From the NCBI RefSeq assembly GCF_030719295.1, contig NZ_CP120997.1:1550001-1614000 (forward strand): DNA of 64,000 nt, read 5' to 3'. Under the pieces are notes generated by a model, which did not search any database, was not told where the DNA came from, and saw only the letters and a list, made by a program, of their open reading frames with translations. Numbering within the stretch: the stretch's first letter is position 1; the number at the start of each line of letters is the position of its first letter. This document shows, one piece after another, positions 42,685-53,732 of the stretch. Both the position numbers and the translations under genes were made by a program. Source of the DNA: Streptomyces sp. Mut1. Its GTDB lineage: Bacteria > Actinomycetota > Actinomycetes > Streptomycetales > Streptomycetaceae.

Positions 42685-43050
42685 TCAGGCCTTGTTGGAC
42701 GGGCCGCCGACCTGGATGCCGGCCATCCGCGTCCACTCGTACGGGCCGGTGTGCACCTTCGCCGCGAACTCGCCGTCGAACTCGTCGTGCAGGGTGATCC
42801 CGGACCGCTGCGCGGCGCTCTCGGCCACCGCGTACGAGGGGGCCACCAGGTCGCCCCAGCCGCCGTCCTCGCCCACGAGGACGATGCGGGTGCCCATCTG
42901 CCCGAGGTAGGCGAGCTGCCCCTCGGCGCCGCCGTGCGCCTTCGCGAAGGCGCCGATCTGCTTGGCCAGCCGGGCCGCCCTGCGCTCCGCGCGCGCCGCC
43001 TGCCTGCCGTCCGCCTGCTGGGTCTCAGCCGTCTCTGCCATCTCTGCCAT
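42685..43050 (-). CDS. Conserved hypothetical protein
   Basis: 121 aa. Charged helical N-terminus (residues 1-~40, ADGRQAARAERRAARLAKQ), then a small alpha/beta domain (IVLVGEDGGWGDLVAPSYAVAESAA...DGEFAAKVHTGPYEWTRMAGIQVGG). Recurrent in Streptomyces at this position between ctaA and ctaB; no known function. ATG 43050 or 43041 could be the start. Confidence 0.8.
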   Translation of the reverse strand: MAEMAETAETQQADGRQAARAERRAARLAKQIGAFAKAHGGAEGQLAYLGQMGTRIVLVGEDGGWGDLVAPSYAVAESAAQRSGITLHDEFDGEFAAKVHTGPYEWTRMAGIQVGGPSNKA

Positions 43051-43083
43051 GAACAAGATGCTACCGATGGGTAGATCAACTGG

Positions 43084-43127
43084 CGACGGGCGGGGAGCGT
43101 GGCCTCTGCCACGCTCCCCGCCCGTCG
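43084..43127 (-). terminator. Terminator after ctaB
   Basis: Perfect 20-bp stem (43084-43103 with 43108-43127) and a 4-base loop, 16 bases past the ctaB stop on the minus strand. Confidence 0.88.
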
Positions 43128-43142
43128 GCCGGAGCGGAGGTG

Positions 43143-44090
43143 CTACCGCAGGAAGGGGTCCACCGCCACGGCGACGAACAGCAGGGAGACATAGGTGATC
43201 GACCAGTGGAACAGCCGCATCTCCTTGAGCTTCGTACCGGTCACCCCGGACTTGGCCCGGCCCAGCAGCGCGTGCGCCTCCCAGAGCCAGAAGCCGCCGG
43301 TCAGCAGGGCCACCGCGGTGTAGAACCAGCCGGTGTAGCCCAGCGGGGTGAGCAGCAGCGAGACGGCGACCATCACCCAGCTGTAGGCGACGATCTGGCG
43401 GGCGACCACCCGGTTGGAGGCGATGACCGGCAGCATCGGGACGCCGACCCGCGCGTAGTCCTCCTTCACCTTCATGGACAGCGGCCAGTAGTGCGGCGGC
43501 GTCCAGAAGAAGATGACGGCGAAGAGGATCACCGCGGCCCAGGAGACCGTGTTCGTCACGGCCGACCAGCCGATGAGGACCGGCATGCAGCCCGCGATGC
43601 CGCCCCAGACGATGTTCTGCGAGGTACGTCGCTTCAGCAGCATCGTGTAGACCACGACGTAGAAGAGCAGGGCGCCCAGGGCCAGGGCCGCGGACAGCCA
43701 GTTGACGAGCAGCCCGAACCAGACCGTCGAGATCACCGCGAGGGAGATGCCGAAGGCCAGGCACTCGCGCGGGCTCACCATGCCGGTGACCAGCGGGCGC
43801 TGCGACGTACGGTCCATCAGCGCGTCGATGTCGCGGTCGATGTACATGTTCAGTGCATTGGCACCGCCGGCGGACAGATAGCCGCCGATGGTGGTTGTGA
43901 GCACGAGCCACAGGTCGGGTACACCCTGAGCGGCCAGGAACATCACCGGAACAGTGGTGATCAGCAAAAGCTCGATGATCCGAGGCTTGGTCAGTGCCAC
44001 GAATGCCTTGACACGGGCCCCGAACGGGCGTTGGCCCCCTGGGCTCGGAGTCAAGGCGACCCCTGCGGGTCGGGACTCGACGGCCGTCAC
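43143..44090 (-). CDS. ctaB: Protoheme IX farnesyltransferase (heme O synthase)
   Basis: 315 aa, UbiA-superfamily prenyltransferase with about nine helices. Conserved [10 protein letters not shown], aspartate motif [15 protein letters not shown] and [14 protein letters not shown]. Makes heme O for CtaA. GTG 44090 has AGGGG 5 bases upstream and gives the usual N-terminus ([10 protein letters not shown]). Confidence 0.94.
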   Translation of the reverse strand: MTAVESRPAGVALTPSPGGQRPFGARVKAFVALTKPRIIELLLITTVPVMFLAAQGVPDLWLVLTTTIGGYLSAGGANALNMYIDRDIDALMDRTSQRPLVTGMVSPRECLAFGISLAVISTVWFGLLVNWLSAALALGALLFYVVVYTMLLKRRTSQNIVWGGIAGCMPVLIGWSAVTNTVSWAAVILFAVIFFWTPPHYWPLSMKVKEDYARVGVPMLPVIASNRVVARQIVAYSWVMVAVSLLLTPLGYTGWFYTAVALLTGGFWLWEAHALLGRAKSGVTGTKLKEMRLFHWSITYVSLLFVAVAVDPFLR

Positions 44091-44543
44091 GCACACCCCT
44101 GACAGAGAAATCCCAGCAAGCTCCGGGCGTGAGGGCCCGGTGAAGACTTGCGCGAACCCGACCACTGTAGACGTTGGGGACAGGCCGCCCTTCGCGGGGG
44201 TGGGGTCGTGTTGATGTGGCGCCGGAGGCCGTCGCGGAGCACCCCCGCGAGGCTTCGCACGTACGAGTGACGTACATGTGTCGCAGGGGCGGCGCCGGGT
44301 GCTTCGGAGGGCCTCGCGACCGCGCTCCCGGCCGCTCGTCGGAGCGTCTCAGGAGTGGGCCCGCGCGCTCATCGGAGAGGCCCATCGGTGAGCCTTCCCG
44401 CTCATACGGGAGGCGGATTCCACGGGCCGCCCGCACCCTGGTAGGAGCCGGAAATCGCGGGTACGGACGAGGGTAGGCTCGGCTGCATCCGGTGCGGTCG
44501 AAGTCACCGGTCTACAACAGTTGGAGAGGAGCCCTGACTCAGG
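44091..44543. other. 453-bp divergent region between ctaB and tkt
   Basis: Holds the leaders of ctaB (minus) and tkt (plus). A TACAGT-like -10 for ctaB (minus, about 44163-44168) and TAGGCT (44474-44479) for tkt are possible but their -35 boxes are poor. Two ACGTAC words flank GAGTG at 44260-44275. No gene is apparent. Confidence 0.45.
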
Positions 44544-46631
44544 GTGAGCACCAAGCCGACCACCACAGACCTCCAGTGGACCGAATTGGACCAGCGGGCC
44601 GTGGACACCGTCCGCGTCCTCGCCGCGGACGCCGTACAGAAAGTCGGAAACGGCCACCCGGGTACGGCCATGAGCCTGGCTCCCGCCGCGTACACCATCT
44701 TCCAGAAGGTGATGCGGCACGACCCCGCCGACGCGGAGTGGACCGGCCGCGACCGGTTCGTGCTCTCGGCGGGCCACAGCAGCCTGACGCTGTACATCCA
44801 GCTCTACCTGGCCGGCTACGGCCTGGAGCTCGACGACCTGAAGTCGTTCCGCACCTGGGGCTCCAAGACCCCGGGCCACCCGGAGTACGGCCACACCACC
44901 GGGGTGGAGACGACCACGGGTCCGCTGGGCCAGGGTGTCGCCAACGCCGTGGGCATGGCCATGGCCGCCCGCTACGAGCGCGGTCTGTTCGACCCGGAGG
45001 CGGCCCCCGGCACCTCCCCCTTCGACCACATGGTGTGGGTCGTCGCCGGTGACGGCTGTCTCCAGGAGGGCATCTCCGCGGAGGCGTCCTCGCTGGCCGG
45101 GCACCAGAAGCTGGGCAACCTGGTCCTGCTGTGGGACGACAACCACATCTCCATCGAGGGCGACACGGAGACCGCGGTCTCCGAGGACACCGTCAAGCGC
45201 TACGAGGCGTACGGCTGGCACGTCCAGCGCGTCGACCAGCTGCCCAACGGCGACCTCGACCCCGAGGGCCTCTACCACGCGCTGCTGGCCGCCAAGGCCG
45301 AGACCGGGCGCCCGTCGTTCATCGCGGCCCGCTCGATCATCGCCTGGCCCGCCCCGCACGCCCAGAACACCGAGGCCTCGCACGGCTCCGCGCTCGGCGA
45401 CGACGAGGTCGCCGCGACCAAGCGGGTCCTGGGCTTCGACCCGGAGAAGTCCTTCGAGGTCTCCGCCGAGGTCATCGCGCACACCCGCCGCGCCCTGGAC
45501 CGGGGCCGCGAGGCCAAGGCCGAGTGGACGAAGACCTTCGACGCGTGGCGTGCGGCCGCCCCGGAGCGCGCCGCCGACTTCGACCGCGTGCGCGCGGGCG
45601 AGCTGCCCAAGGGCTGGGAGGACAGCCTGCCGGTCTTCGAGGCCGGCAAGGGCGTCGCCACCCGCGCCGCGTCCGGCAAGGTGCTCCAGGCGCTCGGCGA
45701 GATCGTCCCCGAGCTGTGGGGCGGCTCCGCCGACCTGGCGGGCTCGAACAACACCACGATCGACAAGACGTCGTCGTTCCTCCCGGCGGGCAACCCGCTG
45801 CCGGAGGCCGACCCGTACGGGCGCACGATCCACTTCGGCATCCGCGAGCACGCCATGGCCGCCGCCATGAACGGCATCGCGCTGCACGGCAACACCCGCG
45901 TCTACGGCGGCACCTTCCTGGTGTTCTCCGACTACATGCGCAACGCCGTGCGGCTGTCCGCGCTGATGCACCTGCCCGTGACGTACGTGTGGACGCACGA
46001 CTCGATCGGTCTCGGCGAGGACGGCCCGACCCACCAGCCGGTGGAGCACCTGGCCTCGCTGCGCGCCATCCCGGGCCTGAACGTCGTGCGCCCGGCCGAC
46101 GCCAACGAGACCGCCATCGCCTGGCGCGAGATCCTGCGCCGCTACACCAAGGTGTTCGGCAAGGGCGCCCCGCACGGTCTGGCGCTGACCCGCCAGGGCG
46201 TGCCGACGTACGAGGCGAACGAGGACACGGCGAAGGGCGGCTATGTGCTGCGCGACGCCGAGGGCGGCGAGCCGCAGGTCGTGCTGATCGGTACGGGCTC
46301 CGAGGTCCAGCTCGCCGTGGAGGCGCGCGAGGAGCTCCAGGCGGCCGGAATTCCGACCCGCGTGGTGTCGATGCCGTGTGTCGAGTGGTTCGAGGAGCAG
46401 GACCAGGGTTACAAGGACAGCGTGCTGCCGCCGTCGGTCAGGGCCCGTGTGGCCGTCGAGGCGGGCATCGGTCTGACCTGGTACCGGTACGTCGGGGACG
46501 CCGGCCGGATCGTTTCGCTGGAGCACTACGGCGCTTCGGCGGACGCCAAGGTCCTGTTCCGCGAGTTCGGCTTCACCGGCGCACACGTCGCCGCCGCCGC
46601 GCGGGAATCCCTCGCCGCCGCAGCGCGCTGA
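44544..46631 (+). CDS. tkt: Transketolase
   Basis: 695 aa, TPP-dependent enzyme of the non-oxidative pentose phosphate pathway. Motifs: [16 protein letters not shown] site [25 protein letters not shown] (GDG...N), and second domain [25 protein letters not shown] 44544; GAGAGGAG lies about 12 bases upstream. First gene of tkt-tal-zwf-opcA-pgl. Confidence 0.96.
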   Translation: MSTKPTTTDLQWTELDQRAVDTVRVLAADAVQKVGNGHPGTAMSLAPAAYTIFQKVMRHDPADAEWTGRDRFVLSAGHSSLTLYIQLYLAGYGLELDDLKSFRTWGSKTPGHPEYGHTTGVETTTGPLGQGVANAVGMAMAARYERGLFDPEAAPGTSPFDHMVWVVAGDGCLQEGISAEASSLAGHQKLGNLVLLWDDNHISIEGDTETAVSEDTVKRYEAYGWHVQRVDQLPNGDLDPEGLYHALLAAKAETGRPSFIAARSIIAWPAPHAQNTEASHGSALGDDEVAATKRVLGFDPEKSFEVSAEVIAHTRRALDRGREAKAEWTKTFDAWRAAAPERAADFDRVRAGELPKGWEDSLPVFEAGKGVATRAASGKVLQALGEIVPELWGGSADLAGSNNTTIDKTSSFLPAGNPLPEADPYGRTIHFGIREHAMAAAMNGIALHGNTRVYGGTFLVFSDYMRNAVRLSALMHLPVTYVWTHDSIGLGEDGPTHQPVEHLASLRAIPGLNVVRPADANETAIAWREILRRYTKVFGKGAPHGLALTRQGVPTYEANEDTAKGGYVLRDAEGGEPQVVLIGTGSEVQLAVEAREELQAAGIPTRVVSMPCVEWFEEQDQGYKDSVLPPSVRARVAVEAGIGLTWYRYVGDAGRIVSLEHYGASADAKVLFREFGFTGAHVAAAARESLAAAAR

Positions 46632-46665
46632 CGCTGTTATACGACTAGTAGGAGATGCAATTCTC

Positions 46666-47784
46666 ATGACAGACGCACTCAAGCGCCTCTCCGACGAGGG
46701 CGTGGCGATCTGGCTCGACGACCTCTCGCGCAAGCGGATCACGTCGGGCAATCTGGCGGAGCTGATCGACCAGAGCCACGTCGTGGGCGTCACGACCAAC
46801 CCGTCGATCTTCCAGAAGGCGATCTCCTCGGGCGACGGTTACGAGCAGCAGCTCGCCGACCTCGCCGCCCGCCGGGTGACCGTCGAGGAAGCGATCCGCA
46901 TGATCACCACCGCGGACGTCCGCGACGCGGCCGACATCCTGCGTCCGGTCTTCGACGCGACCGACGGCCAGGACGGCCGGGTCTCCATCGAGGTCGACCC
47001 GCGCCTGGCCCACAACACCACGGCCACCGTCGCCGAGGCCAAGCAGCTGGCCTGGCTGGTGGACCGGCCGAACACGCTCATCAAGATCCCGGCGACCAAG
47101 GCCGGTCTGCCGGCGATCACCGAGACGATCGGCCGGGGCATCAGCGTCAACGTCACGCTGATCTTCTCGCTGGAGCGCTACCGCGAGGTCATGGATGCCT
47201 ACCTGGCGGGCCTGGAGAAGGCGAAGGCCGCCGGCCTGGACCTCTCCAAGATCCACTCGGTGGCGTCGTTCTTCGTGTCCCGCGTGGACACCGAGATCGA
47301 CAAGCGGCTGGACGCGATCGGCGGCGACGAGGCGAAGGCCGCGCGGGGCAAGTCCGCCCTGGCCAACGCGCGCCTGGCCTACGAGGCGTACGAGCAGGTC
47401 TTCGCCGGTGAGCGCTGGGACGCCCTCGACAAGGCGCACGCCAACAAGCAGCGCCCGCTGTGGGCCTCCACCGGTGTGAAGGACCCGTCCCTCAAGGACA
47501 CCCTGTACGTCGTCGACCTCGTCGCGCCGAACACGGTCAACACCATGCCGGAGGCGACTCTGGACGCGGTGGCGGACCACGGGGAGATCACCGGCAACAC
47601 CGTCGCCGGTTCGTACGACCAGGGCCGCGCCGACCTCGAAGCGATCAAGAAGCTCGGGGTGGACTACGACGACGTCGTCCAGGTCCTGGAGGACGAGGGC
47701 GTCGAGAAGTTCGAGGCGTCCTGGACCGACCTGCTGAACTCGACCGAGGCGGAGCTCAAGCGCCTCGCCCCTTCGGAGGGCTGA
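46666..47784 (+). CDS. tal: Transaldolase
   Basis: 372 aa, actinobacterial long type. Schiff-base K140 ([11 protein letters not shown]), [12 protein letters not shown] and [14 protein letters not shown] are diagnostic. ATG 46666 with AGGAGA upstream, 34 bp after tkt. Interconverts sedoheptulose-7-P and glyceraldehyde-3-P. Confidence 0.96.
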   Translation: MTDALKRLSDEGVAIWLDDLSRKRITSGNLAELIDQSHVVGVTTNPSIFQKAISSGDGYEQQLADLAARRVTVEEAIRMITTADVRDAADILRPVFDATDGQDGRVSIEVDPRLAHNTTATVAEAKQLAWLVDRPNTLIKIPATKAGLPAITETIGRGISVNVTLIFSLERYREVMDAYLAGLEKAKAAGLDLSKIHSVASFFVSRVDTEIDKRLDAIGGDEAKAARGKSALANARLAYEAYEQVFAGERWDALDKAHANKQRPLWASTGVKDPSLKDTLYVVDLVAPNTVNTMPEATLDAVADHGEITGNTVAGSYDQGRADLEAIKKLGVDYDDVVQVLEDEGVEKFEASWTDLLNSTEAELKRLAPSEG

Positions 47785-47789
47785 CCACT

Positions 47790-49322
47790 TTGTCTGGTGT
47801 TCCCGGAGCCAACCCGCTCCGTGACGCCCAGGACCGACGGCTCCCGCGCATCGCGGGGCCGTCGGGCCTGGTCATCTTTGGCGTCACGGGCGATTTGTCC
47901 CGTAAAAAGCTGATGCCCGCCGTCTACGACCTGGCCAACCGCGGCCTGCTGCCACCGGGCTTCTCGCTCATCGGCTTCGCGCGCCGCGACTGGGAGGACG
48001 AGGACTTCGCCCAGGTCGTGCACGACGCGGTCAAGGAGCATTCCCGTACGCCCTTCCGCGAGGAGGTCTGGCAGCAGCTCAGCCAGGGCATGCGCTTCGT
48101 GCCGGGCAACTTCGACGACGACGTGGCCTTCGAGACCCTCAGGGCCACGATCGAGGAGCTCGACAAGGCGCAGGGAACGGGCGGCAACTTCGCCTTCTAC
48201 CTGTCCGTGCCGCCGAAGTTCTTCCCCAAGGTCGTCCAGCAGCTCAAGAAGCACGGGCTGGCCGACCAGAAGGACGGCAGCTGGCGGCGGGCCGTCATCG
48301 AGAAGCCGTTCGGCCACGACCTGGAGAGCGCTCAGGAGCTCAACCAGATCGTGCACGACGTCTTCCCGCCGAACGAGGTCTTCCGCATCGACCACTACCT
48401 CGGCAAGGAGACGGTCCAGAACATCCTGGCCCTGCGCTTCGCCAACACGATGTGGGAGCCGATCTGGAACAGGTCGTACGTCGACCACGTCCAGATCACG
48501 ATGGCCGAGGACATCGGCATCGGCGGCCGGGCCGGCTACTACGACGGCATCGGCGCGGCCCGCGACGTCATCCAGAACCACCTGCTCCAGCTGCTGGCGC
48601 TGACCGCGATGGAGGAGCCCGGCTCCTTCCACCCCAAGGCTCTGGTCGCCGAGAAGCTCAAGGTGCTCACGGCGGTCGAGCTGCCCGACGACCTGGGCAA
48701 GCACACCGTGCGCGGCCAGTACACGCACGCGTGGCAGGGCGGCCAGGAGGTCCCCGGCTACCTGGAGGAAGAGGGAATCGACCCCAAGTCGAAGACCGAC
48801 ACCTTCGCCGCGATCAAGCTGACGATCAACAACCGCCGCTGGGCGGGTGTGCCGTTCTACCTGCGGACCGGAAAGCGGCTCGGCCGCCGGGTCACGGAGA
48901 TCGCGGTCGTCTTCAAGCGCGCCCCGTATCTGCCGTTCGAGTCCGGCGCCACGGAGGAGCTGGGCGGCAACGCCCTGGTCATCCGGGTGCAGCCGGACGA
49001 GGGCGTCACGGTGCGGTTCGGCTCCAAGGTGCCCGGCACCTCGATGGAGGTACGGGACGTCACGATGGACTTCGCGTACGGCGAGTCCTTCACGGAGTCC
49101 AGCCCGGAGGCGTACGAGCGGCTCATCCTCGACGTCCTGCTCGGCGACGCCAACCTCTTCCCGCGCCACCAGGAGGTCGAGCTCTCCTGGAACATCCTCG
49201 ACCCGATCGAGGAGTACTGGGACAAGCACGGCAAGCCCGCCCAGTACCCGGCCGGAACCTGGGGACCGGCCGAGGCGGACGAGATGCTCGCACGCGACGG
49301 ACGGAGCTGGCGCCGGCCATGA
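47790..49322 (+). CDS. zwf: Glucose-6-phosphate dehydrogenase, TTG start
   Basis: 510 aa. NADP site GVTGDLSRKK (residues 31-40), substrate site RIDHYLGKE with H202, and the C-terminal EEYWDKHGKPAQY ending. The only plausible start is TTG 47790, 9 bases after GGAGGG; no ATG or GTG fits before the conserved NPLRDAQDRRLPRIAGPSG start. Makes NADPH and 6-phosphogluconolactone; the next genes encode its assembly factor and the lactonase. Confidence 0.95.
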   Translation: MSGVPGANPLRDAQDRRLPRIAGPSGLVIFGVTGDLSRKKLMPAVYDLANRGLLPPGFSLIGFARRDWEDEDFAQVVHDAVKEHSRTPFREEVWQQLSQGMRFVPGNFDDDVAFETLRATIEELDKAQGTGGNFAFYLSVPPKFFPKVVQQLKKHGLADQKDGSWRRAVIEKPFGHDLESAQELNQIVHDVFPPNEVFRIDHYLGKETVQNILALRFANTMWEPIWNRSYVDHVQITMAEDIGIGGRAGYYDGIGAARDVIQNHLLQLLALTAMEEPGSFHPKALVAEKLKVLTAVELPDDLGKHTVRGQYTHAWQGGQEVPGYLEEEGIDPKSKTDTFAAIKLTINNRRWAGVPFYLRTGKRLGRRVTEIAVVFKRAPYLPFESGATEELGGNALVIRVQPDEGVTVRFGSKVPGTSMEVRDVTMDFAYGESFTESSPEAYERLILDVLLGDANLFPRHQEVELSWNILDPIEEYWDKHGKPAQYPAGTWGPAEADEMLARDGRSWRRP

Positions 49323-50338
49323 AGATCGACCTCACGGAAACCACGTCCAGCAAGATCAACCAGGCCCTGGTCTCGGGCAGGCGCGCGGTCGGCGCCCCCG
49401 CCATCGGGATGGTCCTCACCCTCGTCATCGTCACCGACGAGGAGAACGCCTACGACGCGCTCAAGGCGGCCAGCGACTCCTCGCGCGAGCACCCCTCGCG
49501 CATCATCGCGGTCATCAAGCGGGTCAGCCGTTCGCCGCGGGCCCGCCGCGACGCGCGGCTGGACGCCGAGATCCGGGTCGGTTCCGACTCGGGTTCCGGC
49601 GAGACCGTCGTACTGCGGCTGCACGGCGAGCTGGCCAACCACGCCCAGTCGGTGGTCCTGCCGCTGCTGCTGCCGGACGCCCCGGTGGTGGTGTGGTGGC
49701 CGCAGGACGCCCCCGCCGACCCGGCGAAGGACCCGCTCGGCGCCCTCTCCCAGCGCCGGATCACCGACACCTACTCGGCCGAGCACCCGCTCGACGAACT
49801 GGCGGTGCGCGCGGCGACGTACCGGCCCGGTGACACGGACCTGGCGTGGACCCGCATCACGCCGTGGCGCTCGATGCTGGCGGCGGCGCTCGACCAGCAG
49901 CCCGCCGAGGTCGTCTCCGCCACGGTCGAGGGCGAGTCGGACAACCCGAGCTGCGAGCTGCTGGCCATGTGGCTGGCGGACCGGCTGGGCGTTCCGGTGG
50001 AGCGCACCACGTCCGGCGGCCCCGGCCTCACCGCCGTCCGGATGGCGACGAAGAACGGCGACATCGTCCTGGACCGGGCCGACGGCTCGCTCGCCACGCT
50101 CTGCATGGTGGGCCAGCCCGACCGCGCGGTGGCCCTCAAGCGCCGCGAGACGGCGGAGCTGCTCGCGGAGGAGCTGCGCCGGCTGGACCCGGACAACGTC
50201 TACGAGTCCACGGTGAAGTTCGGCGTGGACCGCCTCGACATGGCGGGCGTGCCCGCCGCCGAGGAGCCGGCCAAGGCCCCCGCCAAGGCGCCGGCCGCCA
50301 AGAAGGCCGCCCCGGCCAAGAAGGCGGCGTCGAAGTGA
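49319..50338 (+). CDS. opcA: Glucose-6-phosphate dehydrogenase assembly protein OpcA
   Basis: 339 aa. Opens MKIDLTETTSSKINQALV, with family signatures PVVVWWPQDAP and ITPWRSMLAAALDQQP. A Lys/Ala/Pro-rich C-terminal tail (about 30 residues, APAKKAASK) is a Streptomyces feature. Allosteric activator of Zwf. Overlaps zwf by 4 bases (ATGA). Confidence 0.95.
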   Translation: MKIDLTETTSSKINQALVSGRRAVGAPAIGMVLTLVIVTDEENAYDALKAASDSSREHPSRIIAVIKRVSRSPRARRDARLDAEIRVGSDSGSGETVVLRLHGELANHAQSVVLPLLLPDAPVVVWWPQDAPADPAKDPLGALSQRRITDTYSAEHPLDELAVRAATYRPGDTDLAWTRITPWRSMLAAALDQQPAEVVSATVEGESDNPSCELLAMWLADRLGVPVERTTSGGPGLTAVRMATKNGDIVLDRADGSLATLCMVGQPDRAVALKRRETAELLAEELRRLDPDNVYESTVKFGVDRLDMAGVPAAEEPAKAPAKAPAAKKAAPAKKAASK

Positions 50339-51120
50339 GCACGGTTCCGCAGCTCGTCGTGCACCGCGACAAGGAGCTGATGGCGCAGGCCGCGGCGGCC
50401 CGGCTGATCACGAGGGTCGTGGACGCCCAGGCCGCGCGCGGCGACGCCTCGGTGGTGCTCACCGGCGGCCGCAACGGCAACGGTCTGCTGGCCGCGCTGG
50501 GCGCCGCCCCCGCCCGGGACGCGGTCGACTGGTCGCGGCTCGACCTGTGGTGGGGCGACGAGCGGTTCCTGCCGGAGGGCGACCCGGAGCGCAATGTCAC
50601 CCAGGCCCGCGAGGCCCTGCTGGACGCGGTGGGGCTGGACCCGTCCCGGGTGCACGTCATGCCCGCGTCCGACGGCCCCTACGGCCCGGACGCCGACGCC
50701 GCGGCCGCCGGGTACGCGGCGGAGCTGGCCGCCGCGGCGGCGCCGCAGGACCACGGCCCGGTGCCGGAGTTCGACGTCCTGATGCTGGGCGTCGGCCCGG
50801 ACACCCATGTCGCCTCGCTCTTCCCCGAGCTGCCGGCGGTACGGGAGACCGAGCGCACCGTCGTCGGTGTGCACGGCGCGCCCAAGCCGCCGCCCGTCCG
50901 TATCTCGCTGACGCTGCCCGCCATCCGGGCGGCGCGCGAGGTGTGGCTGCTGGCGGCGGGCGAGGACAAGGCGGAGGCCGTGGCCATCGCCCTGTCGGGG
51001 GCCGGGGAGATCCAGGCCCCGGCGGCCGGGGCGTACGGCCGGAGCCGCACGCTGTGGCTGCTGGACGCGGCGGCGGCCTCCCGCCTGCCGCGCGACCTGT
51101 ACCCGTCGGCTTCCGCCTGA
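50335..51120 (+). CDS. pgl: 6-phosphogluconolactonase (DevB)
   Basis: 261 aa. LTGGRNGNGLLAAL, WWGDERFLPEGDPERNVTQA and LGVGPDTHVASLFP are the SOL/DevB lactonase motifs (the NagB-type active-site histidine is in DTHVASLFP). GTG 50335 overlaps the opcA stop (GTGA). Final gene of the operon. Confidence 0.95.
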   Translation: MSTVPQLVVHRDKELMAQAAAARLITRVVDAQAARGDASVVLTGGRNGNGLLAALGAAPARDAVDWSRLDLWWGDERFLPEGDPERNVTQAREALLDAVGLDPSRVHVMPASDGPYGPDADAAAAGYAAELAAAAAPQDHGPVPEFDVLMLGVGPDTHVASLFPELPAVRETERTVVGVHGAPKPPPVRISLTLPAIRAAREVWLLAAGEDKAEAVAIALSGAGEIQAPAAGAYGRSRTLWLLDAAAASRLPRDLYPSASA

Positions 51121-51143
51121 CAGGCCGTCACCGGCCGCGCTTC

Positions 51144-51180
51144 CGGGCCCGGTCCGCTCTCCGCGAGCGGGCCGGGCCCG
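51144..51180. terminator. Bidirectional terminator between pgl and pgi
   Basis: 15-bp stem (51144-51158 with 51166-51180; one G-T wobble) and 7-base loop in the 69-bp gap between convergent genes. Confidence 0.8.
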
Positions 51181-51189
51181 GGTGCGTGG

Positions 51190-52863
51190 TCAGCGGTCGC
51201 GCAGTTCGCGGTAGGCGGTGACGAGCGCGGCGGTCGAGCTGTCCAGCTGCTCCCCCGCGCCCTCGGCACCCTCGTCCCCGGTCAGCACGGGCTCGATCTT
51301 CTTGGCGAGGACCTTGCCGAGCTCGACACCCCACTGGTCGAAGGAGTCGATGTTCCAGACGGCGCCCTGGACGAAGACCTTGTGCTCGTACAGGGCGATC
51401 AGCTGGCCGAGCACGGAGGGGGTCAGCCGGTCGGCGAGGATCGTCGTCGTCGGGTGGTTGCCCCGGAACGTCTTGTGCGCCACCAGCTCCTCGGGGACGC
51501 CCTCGGCGCGTACCTCGTCCGGTGTCCTGCCGAAGGCCAGGGCCTGGGTCTGGGCGAAGAAGTTGGCCATCAGCAGGTCGTGCTGGGCGACCAGGCCGGG
51601 CAGCAGGTCGTCGACCGGCTGGGCGAAGCCGATGAAGTCGGCCGGGATGACCTTGGTGCCCTGGTGGATCAGCTGGTAGTAGGCGTGCTGCCCGTTGGTG
51701 CCGGGGGTGCCCCAGACGACCGGTCCGGTCTGCCAGTCGACCGGATTGCCGTCCCGGTCCACGGACTTGCCGTTGGACTCCATGTCCAGCTGCTGCAGGT
51801 ACGCGGTGAACTTGGACAGGTAGTGGCTGTAGGGCAGCACGGCATGCGACTGGGCGTCGAAGAACGCGCCGTACCAGACGCCCAGCAGGCCGAGCAGCAG
51901 CGGGGCGTTCTCCTCCGCGGGGGCGGTGCGGAAGTGCTCGTCGACGAGGTGGAAGCCGTCGAGCATCTCGCGGAACCGGTCCGGGCCGATGGCGATCATC
52001 AGGGAGAGCCCGATGGCGGAGTCGTACGAGTAGCGGCCGCCGACCCAGTCCCAGAACTCGAACATGTTGGCCGTGTCGATGCCGAAGCCGGCGACCTTGT
52101 CGGCGTTGGTCGACAGCGCCACGAAGTGCTTGGCCACCGCGTCCTGACCGGCCCTCAGCCCGGTCAGCAGCCAGTCGCGGGCGGAGGTGGCGTTGGTGAT
52201 CGTCTCGATCGTGGTGAAGGTCTTCGACGCGATGACGAACAGCGTCTCGGCGGGGTCGAGATCGTGCACGGCCTCGTGCAGGTCGGCACCGTCGACGTTG
52301 GAGACGAAGCGGAAGGTGAGCGAGCGGTCCGTGAAGGAGCGCAGCACCTCGTACGCCATGGCGGGGCCGAGGTCGGAGCCGCCGATGCCGATGTTGACGA
52401 TGTTCTTGATCGGCTTGCCGGTGTGGCCGGTCCACTCCCCCGACCTGACGCGGTCGGAGAAGGCCGCCATCTTGTCGAGCACCGCGTGGACGGCGGGCAC
52501 CACGTTCTCGCCGTCGACCTCGATCACGGCGCCCCGCGGGGCACGCAGCGCGGTGTGCAGGACGGCGCGGTCCTCGGTGGTGTTGATCTTGTCGCCGCGG
52601 AACATGGCGTCGCGCAGCCCGGCGACGTCGGTGGCGGCGGCGAGCTCGCGCAGCAGCGCCAGAGTCTCGTCGGTGACCAGGTGCTTGGAATAGTCGAGGT
52701 ACAGGTCGCCGACCCGCAGGGTGTACCCGGTGCCGCGCGCCGGGTCGTCCGCGAACAGCTGGCGCAGATGGGTCGACCCGAGCTGCTCACGGTGCTTGCC
52801 CAGCGCCGCCCATTCCGGCGTCTGGTTGAGCCTGGTACGGCTTGTTGCGTTCATCCCGGACAT
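51190..52863 (-). CDS. pgi: Glucose-6-phosphate isomerase
   Basis: 557 aa, full-length PGI. Signatures [38 protein letters not shown] and [20 protein letters not shown] (catalytic E and H near here). ATG 52863 with GAGAGAAG about 8 bases upstream; M4 (52854) is an alternative. Connects glycolysis with the pentose pathway operon opposite. Confidence 0.96.
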   Translation of the reverse strand: MSGMNATSRTRLNQTPEWAALGKHREQLGSTHLRQLFADDPARGTGYTLRVGDLYLDYSKHLVTDETLALLRELAAATDVAGLRDAMFRGDKINTTEDRAVLHTALRAPRGAVIEVDGENVVPAVHAVLDKMAAFSDRVRSGEWTGHTGKPIKNIVNIGIGGSDLGPAMAYEVLRSFTDRSLTFRFVSNVDGADLHEAVHDLDPAETLFVIASKTFTTIETITNATSARDWLLTGLRAGQDAVAKHFVALSTNADKVAGFGIDTANMFEFWDWVGGRYSYDSAIGLSLMIAIGPDRFREMLDGFHLVDEHFRTAPAEENAPLLLGLLGVWYGAFFDAQSHAVLPYSHYLSKFTAYLQQLDMESNGKSVDRDGNPVDWQTGPVVWGTPGTNGQHAYYQLIHQGTKVIPADFIGFAQPVDDLLPGLVAQHDLLMANFFAQTQALAFGRTPDEVRAEGVPEELVAHKTFRGNHPTTTILADRLTPSVLGQLIALYEHKVFVQGAVWNIDSFDQWGVELGKVLAKKIEPVLTGDEGAEGAGEQLDSSTAALVTAYRELRDR

Positions 52864-53004
52864 CAGCCCACTTCTCTCGTAACCGCAGTTCCCCGCTGCC
52901 CCTCCAACCTAATTGATCAGGCGGCCGGACGTGGCAGCGGCGGGCTGCGGCACGACGGAAGCAGTCCGGCCGGGCACCCGTGGGGTGTCCGGCCGGTGAA
53001 CGAT

Positions 53005-53340
53005 TCAGATCTCGCCGCGGAGTTTCGCCAGGGCCTCGGCGAGGATGGCCTCGCCGTCCGCGTCGCTGCGCCGCTCGCGCACGTACGCGAGGTGCGTCTT
53101 GTACGGCTCGGTGCGGGGCGGGTCGGGCGGGCTGTCCCGGTCCTGGCCGGCCGGGAAACCGCAGCGCGGGCAGTCCCAGGTCTCCGGTACCTGCGCGTCA
53201 TGGGCGAAGCTCGGCTGCGTCTCGTGCCCGTTCGAGCACCAGAAGGAGATGCGGGCGCGTGGCGCGGACTCGCCGCGCTCGGCCTCCCCCATCGGCCCCG
53301 CTCCGACCCGGCTTCCCCGGATCGCGTTGCCACTTGCCAC
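53005..53340 (-). CDS. rbpA: RNA polymerase-binding protein RbpA
   Basis: 111 aa, almost identical in wording to the S. coelicolor protein I remember. It binds core RNA polymerase and principal sigma, stabilising open complexes and rifampicin-tolerant growth. Zinc-like ligands C35, H39, C57 and C60 (FWCSNGHE, WDCPRCGF), then the basic linker and sigma-interaction helix KTHLAYVRERRSDADGEAIL. Confidence 0.97.
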   Translation of the reverse strand: MASGNAIRGSRVGAGPMGEAERGESAPRARISFWCSNGHETQPSFAHDAQVPETWDCPRCGFPAGQDRDSPPDPPRTEPYKTHLAYVRERRSDADGEAILAEALAKLRGEI

Positions 53341-53379
53341 GGTCGTAACTCCCTGCGTGATGGTGCTCGAAGATGCCCC

Positions 53380-53408
53380 AGTCTACGTAAGGCCCAACGC
53401 GCGTCCAG
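53380..53408 (-). promoter_or_regulatory. rbpA promoter
   Basis: Minus strand: CTGGAC (53408-53403), 17-base spacer, TAGACT (53385-53380). Good match to the Streptomyces vegetative promoter, with an expected leader of about 33 bases. Confidence 0.6.
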
Positions 53409-53449
53409 TGAAAGGAGTTACACCGTCACCGGGAATCGCGTACGACGGG

Positions 53450-53686
53450 TCAGTTGTCCAGCTTGATGAGCAGGCCGAGCACCACGATGCACGCGAACCA
53501 GCCCAGACCGACCACGACGGTGATCCGGTCGAGGTTGCGCTCGGCGACCGAGGAACCACCGACGGAGGACTGCATGCCGCCACCGAACATGTCGGAAAGA
53601 CCGCCGCCCTTGCCCTTGTGCATCAGCACCAGCAGCATCAGCAGCAGGCTGAAGACGATCAGGGCGATCTCGAACCCCAAAATCAC
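53450..53686 (-). CDS. secG: Preprotein translocase subunit SecG
   Basis: 78 aa, two membrane helices (residues about 3-22 and 56-75) flanking the SecG loop KGKGGGLSDMFGGGMQSSVGGSSVAERNLDR. Auxiliary subunit of SecYEG. GTG 53686. Sits between tpiA and rbpA. Confidence 0.96.
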   Translation of the reverse strand: MILGFEIALIVFSLLLMLLVLMHKGKGGGLSDMFGGGMQSSVGGSSVAERNLDRITVVVGLGWFACIVVLGLLIKLDN

Positions 53687-53732
53687 GGCTGGTCCCTACT
53701 TTCCGGAAATCCTGACTGCATGTACGAACAAC

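Noticed and set aside
43143..44436. Minus-strand frames extending through the ctaB region and upstream
   Set aside because: Only the ctaB frame carries family motifs; the extension is frame-open by composition.
53396..53440. SigR-type (GGGAAT-N18-GTT) promoter for rbpA
   Set aside because: The -35 position reads GTAACT, a poor match; the vegetative CTGGAC-N17-TAGACT is better supported.
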